Assembly: GCA_964650485.1 (NCBI GenBank)
Contig: CAZYTX010000010.1
Coordinates: 1 to 64,000 of the forward strand
DNA length: 64,000 nucleotides
Direction: 5' to 3'
Origin: CAZYTX01 sp964650485
GTDB lineage: Bacteria; RBG-13-61-14; DATKZS01
Shown one piece after another: positions 60,095 through 64,000 of the stretch. The notes beneath the pieces are model-generated. The model made no database searches and was not told the origin of the DNA. It saw nothing but the letters and a program-made list of their open reading frames with translations. Positions within the stretch are counted from its first letter, which is position 1, and each line of letters begins with the position of its first letter. The position numbers were made by a program, and so were the translations under genes.

Positions 60095-60614
60095 AAAGGG
60101 ATGCGTACAGGTCTACACCGGCGACGGCAAGGGCAAGACCACCGCGGCACTGGGACTGTGCTTTCGGGCCGCGGGACACGGCATGCGATCATGCGTGATA
60201 CAGTTTATGAAGGGACAGATAGGCTACGGCGAGCTTTACGCGGTCGAGCGCTTCGAGGGCCTTATAACCATATATCAGGGAGGCCGCGACAGCTTCGTAA
60301 AGAGGACCTCGCCGGACCCCGAGGACGTCCGGCTGGCACAGGAGACCCTGGCGCATGCGATCGAGGTGGTGGCCCAAAAAGAGTATGACATCGTGGTGCT
60401 CGACGAGATCAACATGGCGCTTGACTTCGGGCTGATCGGGCTGGGCCCGGTGCTGGAGCTCATCGAGGAGAAGCCGGAGCACACGGAGCTGATATTGACC
60501 GGCCGGACGGCCAGGCCCGAGGTCATCGAGCGCGCGCACCTGGTCACGGAGATGAAGGAGATAAAGCACTACTGGAAGGAGGGAATCCCTTGCAGGAAAG
60601 GCATCGAGTGCTGA
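60081..60614 (+). CDS. cobO: Cob(I)yrinic acid a,c-diamide adenosyltransferase
   Basis: Makes the Co-adenosyl bond of coenzyme B12 using ATP. 177 residues, normal length for the CobA/CobO/BtuR type. P-loop YTGDGKGKTTAALGLCFR (12-29), CVIQFMKGQIGYGEL, VVLDEINMALDFGLI and TELILTGRTARPEVIERA are all diagnostic. It overlaps the radical SAM gene by 14 bases, so the two are translationally coupled. No other B12 biosynthesis gene is in the window, which points to cofactor supply for the neighbour rather than de novo synthesis (inference). Confidence 0.96.
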   Translation: MPRDEKGCVQVYTGDGKGKTTAALGLCFRAAGHGMRSCVIQFMKGQIGYGELYAVERFEGLITIYQGGRDSFVKRTSPDPEDVRLAQETLAHAIEVVAQKEYDIVVLDEINMALDFGLIGLGPVLELIEEKPEHTELILTGRTARPEVIERAHLVTEMKEIKHYWKEGIPCRKGIEC

Positions 60615-61370
60615 TTAAAACCCCTTCCACACCGTTCTCGGGTGCTCCAGGGGCGGGCGGCTGAAATCCCTTGAAAGGTCCTCCCATGAGCCGTATTGAG
60701 ACAGGGTGTCAAGGCTCGCAAAGGTGGGAGGGATCATCTTCCACTCCCCTGCTCTCCACCTGTTCAGCGCCTCCAGCGGCCGCACCCACACGCCCTCGGA
60801 CACCTCGCCGGAAAAGGGCTGTGCGCTCTGGCCCCCGGGTTTCCTGCACACGAAGAAGTAGGTGTTGAACCTGCGGGGCGAGGTCGCCGGGGTGATCCAG
60901 TGGGCAAACCACTTGAGCCTGTGGACCGAGATGAAAAGGCCTTCCTGCTCCAGGATGCGGTGCAAAGGCACGCGGTCGGCCTGGAGATCGGCGCGATGGG
61001 CGCCGAGCCTCTCAGCCAGACCCGCAGAGGGCCCCTCCACGGGGCCGCACTCTCCATCCTCGGCTATGAGCACGCCGGCCTCCTCGAAGAGCTCACGCGC
61101 CGCCCCGAAAAAGAACCCGAAAGCCCGGAAAGGCTCGGGAACGCCGTTGATCCTGCAGGCCGCATCTTCGGGTGAAAGGCCCCGGCTGCGCTGCACGGCC
61201 TCACTGCACCGGTCCCCGGGGTCAACCTTGCCGCCCGGAAAGACGTGGTACCCGCCCAGGAAGACGAGCTCGTCCCGCCGGCGGGTCATGTACACCTCGA
61301 GACCGTCTCCCGAGTCCCGGACAAGCACCACCGTGGCCGCGTCCTCGGGCACTACTTTGCCGCCATTCAT
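60615..61370 (-). CDS. Nudix hydrolase (NUDT7/19-like)
   Basis: 251 residues from the ATG at 61368-61370, with AGGGG upstream; the open frame runs far past this but upstream residues are antisense to the manC-like gene. VVLVRDSGDGLEVYMTRRRD is the first strand pair, FLGGYHVFPGGKVDPGD the next, and the Nudix box reads GAARELFEEAGVLI (RE then EEAG). The insert between FPGGKVD and the box, and the length, match NUDT19 or CoA-diphosphatase-like enzymes. Substrate probably a CoA or nucleotide-sugar derivative. It converges with cobO: the stop codons abut. Confidence 0.85.
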   Translation of the reverse strand: MNGGKVVPEDAATVVLVRDSGDGLEVYMTRRRDELVFLGGYHVFPGGKVDPGDRCSEAVQRSRGLSPEDAACRINGVPEPFRAFGFFFGAARELFEEAGVLIAEDGECGPVEGPSAGLAERLGAHRADLQADRVPLHRILEQEGLFISVHRLKWFAHWITPATSPRRFNTYFFVCRKPGGQSAQPFSGEVSEGVWVRPLEALNRWRAGEWKMIPPTFASLDTLSQYGSWEDLSRDFSRPPLEHPRTVWKGF

Positions 61371-61412
61371 CTTTATCGCCCCTTTTAACCCGGGTATTGC
61401 AACCCTGAAAGG

Positions 61413-61442
61413 ATTATAACGCCAGCTCGCCATGAAGGCCAA
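61413..61442 (-). promoter_or_regulatory. Promoter for the Nudix gene
   Basis: On the minus strand, TTGGCC, 18-base spacer, perfect TATAAT (complement of ATTATA, 61413-61418). The ATG lies about 43 bases past the -10. Confidence 0.5.
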
Positions 61443-61547
61443 GAGCGTCAAGCCCATGACTGCAAAAGCAACTCTTTGCCAGCATGCGCTATGTAATTGA
61501 TAACAGGTATGATAGGTTTGTTGGAGAACGCTTGAGAGGAGGCTTTT

Positions 61548-62642
61548 GTGAAAAGGGATGATCCGGACCTGGCGGTTGTTATCATGGCCGGGGGGGCCGG
61601 CACGCGTTTCTGGCCGGTGAGCACAGAGGAGATGCCCAAGCAGTTCCTGTCGCTCTTCGGCGACAAGAGCCTGCTCCAGCTCAGCTTTGAGCGGGTGTCC
61701 GGCCTTGTTCCCCCGGAGAGGGTGCTGGTGCTTACCAACGCCTCCTTCGTGCACCTGGTCAGAGAGCAACTGCCGGAAGTGCCTGAGCACAACGTTATCG
61801 GCGAGCCCCAGAGGAAGGACACGGCCGCGGCGGTGGCCCTTGCGGCATTCCTGTGCAAGGCGCGTTTCGGGGACCCGGTGATCGCCACCCTCACTGCGGA
61901 CCACCTGATCGAACCCGTGGACGAGTTCCAGCGGACGCTTGTCTCCGCGGCCCGCATGGCTGAGAAAGAAGAGGCGCTCTACACCATGGGCATAGTGCCC
62001 GCGTTCGCCTCCACCGCTTACGGGTACCTGGAGAGGGGAGCGCTGGTTTTGGATGACCGCGGCGTAAGGCACTTCCAGGTGAAGAGCTTCCGGGAGAAGC
62101 CGGACCAGGAGACCGCGCAAGGCTACGTGGGGTCGGGCGACTACTACTGGAACTCGGGCATGTTCGTGTGGAGCGCGGATGCGATCATAAGCGAGCTTGA
62201 GACGCATCTGCCCGGTCACGTGGAGTCGCTTTCCGGGCTGGCCTCTTTTGACGGCAAGCCGGGGTGGGAGGATGCCCTTGCCGGGGCATTCGAGAGGCTC
62301 GAGCCCGTCTCCATTGACTTCGGCGTGATGGAGAAGGCCGGGTCGGTGCGGTGCGTGGAGGCGAGGTTCAAGTGGAGCGACGTGGGGGGGTGGCTTGCGC
62401 TCGATGACCACCTGCCCGGCGACCGGAACGGTAACAGGGGCCGGGGCGAGGTGGTGGCCCTGGATGCCGGCGACAACCTGGTGTTTTGCAAGGACCCTGC
62501 CGAGACCGTGATGCTGATAGGCGTGCGAGACCTGGTCGCGGTGCGGGCCGGGTCCAGGACACTGATCGTTGCCAAGGACCGCGCCGAGGACGTGAAGAAG
62601 CTGGTCAAGATGATGGAGGACAAGGAGAGGGGACAGGCCTGA
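61548..62642 (+). CDS. manC: Mannose-1-phosphate guanylyltransferase
   Basis: Makes GDP-mannose from GTP and mannose-1-phosphate. 364 residues from a GTG at 61548 behind AGGAGG. Signature VIMAGGAGTRFWPVSTEEMP with KQF (about 12-34), EPQRKDTAAAVALAA, LTADHLIEP, FREKPD, YYWNSGMFVWSADA, SIDFGVMEKAG and FKWSDVGGWLAL are diagnostic. There is no C-terminal phosphomannose isomerase domain, so it is the single-domain form. GDP-mannose would feed the adjacent glycosyltransferases. Confidence 0.95.
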   Translation: MKRDDPDLAVVIMAGGAGTRFWPVSTEEMPKQFLSLFGDKSLLQLSFERVSGLVPPERVLVLTNASFVHLVREQLPEVPEHNVIGEPQRKDTAAAVALAAFLCKARFGDPVIATLTADHLIEPVDEFQRTLVSAARMAEKEEALYTMGIVPAFASTAYGYLERGALVLDDRGVRHFQVKSFREKPDQETAQGYVGSGDYYWNSGMFVWSADAIISELETHLPGHVESLSGLASFDGKPGWEDALAGAFERLEPVSIDFGVMEKAGSVRCVEARFKWSDVGGWLALDDHLPGDRNGNRGRGEVVALDAGDNLVFCKDPAETVMLIGVRDLVAVRAGSRTLIVAKDRAEDVKKLVKMMEDKERGQA

Positions 62643-62869
62643 AACGCCAAAACGCCAAGGAAGAAGAGAGCGCCAAGGGGAGTAGAGAACGTGGGCCTCT
62701 GCCTGCCAAACCATGCGAAGGAGCGGCACAGGCAGGGCGCAGCATAGCGGAGCCAGGTGCCATTATCAAGGTTTGGTGTAGGTCTATGGTTTTTTCGTTT
62801 TGGGTTTGGAGTTTCAAATTTTTTCACATACTCTTCTTTCTTGGCATCTTCCTTGTGACTTGGCGTTTA
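62642..62869. repeat. Inverted-repeat intergenic element, ACGCCAAGG family
   Basis: Fills the 257-base gap after manC and starts at its stop codon. Left arm: AAACGCCAAAACGCCAAGG then AAGA. Right arm (complement of 62838-62869) reads AAACGCCAAGTCACAAGG then AAGATGCCAAG; the blocks AAACGCCAA and AAGGAAGA are identical in both. The middle is mixed and holds no credible gene. A single similar arm is at 6198-6222. Confidence 0.6.
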
Positions 62870-62899
62870 TTCCCTCGCTCCCCGCTTCTCTCCTTTCTC

Positions 62900-64000
62900 T
62901 CACAATGTTACGGTCTTGGTTAAGAGGTCCTTGTCCGCTGCGGACGGCCCTACTGAGACCACGTACTCGATCGGCTCTATTTCCCACGCCCCTTTTTCCG
63001 CGTTGTAGAATGAGAGGTCCCGGGGGTCGAGGTGCATCTCCACTGTCCTTTTAATGCCGGGCTCGAGCTTCACCTTCTTGAAGCCTTTGAGGTCCTTTTT
63101 CGGCCGAAGAACCTTTGAGCCCTTGTACCCCACGTAAAGCTGGACCACTTCCTCGCCGGCCACCTTGCCGGTGTTTGTCACGTCAACCCTGGCATTGACC
63201 CCGTCGGCGCCCTTTATGAGTCTGAGGTTTGTATACTCATACGTCGTGTAGCTGAGCCCGTGCCCGAAGGGGAACTCGGGTTCAAGCTTGTTTTTATCAA
63301 AGAAGCGATAACCGTGATAATAATCGTAGACCACCTCCTTTGCCTGGTTGTCGAACTCGAAGAGCTGGTCCTTTGACTTCGGGAAAACCACCGGCAGCTT
63401 GCCCGACGGGTTCACGTCACCGAATAGCACGTCCGCTATGGCGTGCCCCCCTTCCATGCCCGGGTACCAGGCCATGATTATTGCCGGGACCGCGTGTTGC
63501 CAGGACCCCATGGTTATGGCCGAGCCGCCCTCCAGCACCACCACGGTCCTCTTGTTCTCCGCGGCCACCGCCTTTATAAGCTCGACGTCTTCCTTTTTCA
63601 GGCCCAGGTCCTCGCGGTCCCTGCCCTCGCCCTCGTCCTTGAAGGTAAGCCCGGCAACAACTATCACCGCGTCGGCTTCAGCCGCGGCCTTCCTGGCAGC
63701 AGGCAGGCTCGATCCGTGCTCGTGGATCACCTCGGCCCGGCCCCCGGCTCTCTCCTTTATCCCCTGCAAGGGGGTTACAGCGTACGGCGGCGTTACAATG
63801 CTGCTGCCGTAATCGCCCAGGTTCTTCTTGTCCGCGAGCTTGCCTATGACCGCGATCTTGCTTGCCTCATCAAGGGAGATGGGCAGTACATTGCCCTGGT
63901 TCTTGAGGAGCACCATGCTCTTTTGCGCGGCCTCCCTGGCAATGGCCGCGTGCGTCTCTCCCGCGATCTTGTCCTTGTAATACGTTCCCGGCAAGTTCTC
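62900..64000 (-). CDS. Glycoside hydrolase family 3 (beta-glucosidase-like), C-terminal part
   Basis: The C-terminal 366 residues of a GH3 enzyme; the gene begins beyond the right edge. The alpha/beta sandwich domain starts with EAAQKSMVLLKNQGNVLPI and IAVIGKLADKKNLGDYGS, and contains VVAGLTFKDEGEGRDREDL, a segment of the kind that supplies the general acid/base Glu, then PAIIMAWYPGMEGGHAIADVLFG and NPSGKLPVVFP. A fibronectin-III-like domain closes it (VDVTNTGKVAGEEVVQLYVG). The nucleophile Asp lies in the missing N-terminal barrel. Substrate specificity cannot be judged. It converges with manC across the repeat element. Confidence 0.94.
   Translation of the reverse strand, partial: ENLPGTYYKDKIAGETHAAIAREAAQKSMVLLKNQGNVLPISLDEASKIAVIGKLADKKNLGDYGSSIVTPPYAVTPLQGIKERAGGRAEVIHEHGSSLPAARKAAAEADAVIVVAGLTFKDEGEGRDREDLGLKKEDVELIKAVAAENKRTVVVLEGGSAITMGSWQHAVPAIIMAWYPGMEGGHAIADVLFGDVNPSGKLPVVFPKSKDQLFEFDNQAKEVVYDYYHGYRFFDKNKLEPEFPFGHGLSYTTYEYTNLRLIKGADGVNARVDVTNTGKVAGEEVVQLYVGYKGSKVLRPKKDLKGFKKVKLEPGIKRTVEMHLDPRDLSFYNAEKGAWEIEPIEYVVSVGPSAADKDLLTKTVTL

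Noticed and set aside
61371..62729. N-terminal extension of the Nudix frame to 704 codons
   Set aside because: Antisense to the manC gene; only the part from 61370 downward matches Nudix.
1..64000. tRNA, rRNA, CRISPR array, riboswitch
   Set aside because: Looked for tRNA T-arm patterns, regular direct repeats and known leader structures near lysA, cobO and acs; none was convincing by eye. A covariance scan would be decisive.

Overview
The window looks like chromosomal DNA of a free-living, GC-rich (about 60 percent by eye), Gram-negative bacterium. Evidence for two membranes: an Omp85-type barrel, several lipoproteins with clear lipoboxes, a CsgG/GNA1162-type outer-membrane operon and an Mla/MCE phospholipid transporter. 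Catalase, FumC, acetyl-CoA synthetase and an acyl-CoA dehydrogenase suggest an aerobic or facultative heterotroph. Shine-Dalgarno sites are strong (AGGAGG type). No rRNA, tRNA, CRISPR array, IS element or phage structural gene was recognised, so the lineage cannot be fixed; the style fits Desulfobacterota or an uncultured diderm candidate phylum (inference only).

Layout. 1-3.5 kb (-): catalase (cut by the left edge), an SDR oxidoreductase, a citrate synthase gene broken by an internal deletion, fumC. 3.6-6.2 kb (+): a GT-C glycosyltransferase with TPRs and a TSUP permease. 6.3-17.3 kb (-): folC-lysA-dapF, a DUF3108 protein, a GNAT protein, a helical protein of unknown function and mfd. 17.5-28 kb: a zinc-ribbon protein, a glycerophosphodiesterase, a beta-flower/histone-H1-tail protein, a YfhO-like membrane protein, a sirtuin, a second GT-C protein, an Omp85 barrel and two envelope proteins. 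28-38.5 kb: a seven-PAS protein, acs, acyl-CoA dehydrogenase, a lipoprotein, a DUF362 protein and a third GT-C protein. 38.6-43.2 kb: a sensor kinase, a 400-bp hairpin array and a CsgG-PEGA-GNA1162 lipoprotein operon.

43.2-51.3 kb is the most interesting stretch. It holds an Mla-type transporter with two ATPases, two permeases and one MCE protein. Degenerate motifs in the two ATPases are complementary, which predicts an asymmetric heterodimer with one good ATP site. Just upstream, in the same direction, is a LexA/CI-like S24 repressor. It is divergent from a small XRE regulator and a Cys-cluster sigma-region-4-like protein, across face-to-face promoters that share a palindrome. An ECF sigma/anti-sigma pair follows.

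51.4-62.6 kb looks like a surface-glycan region: a GT39-like enzyme, a membrane-anchored phosphodiesterase with an inserted beta domain, then an overlapping operon (methyltransferase, GT2, GT4, B12-binding radical SAM, cobalamin adenosyltransferase), a Nudix hydrolase and mannose-1-phosphate guanylyltransferase. A GH3 glycosidase runs off the right edge.
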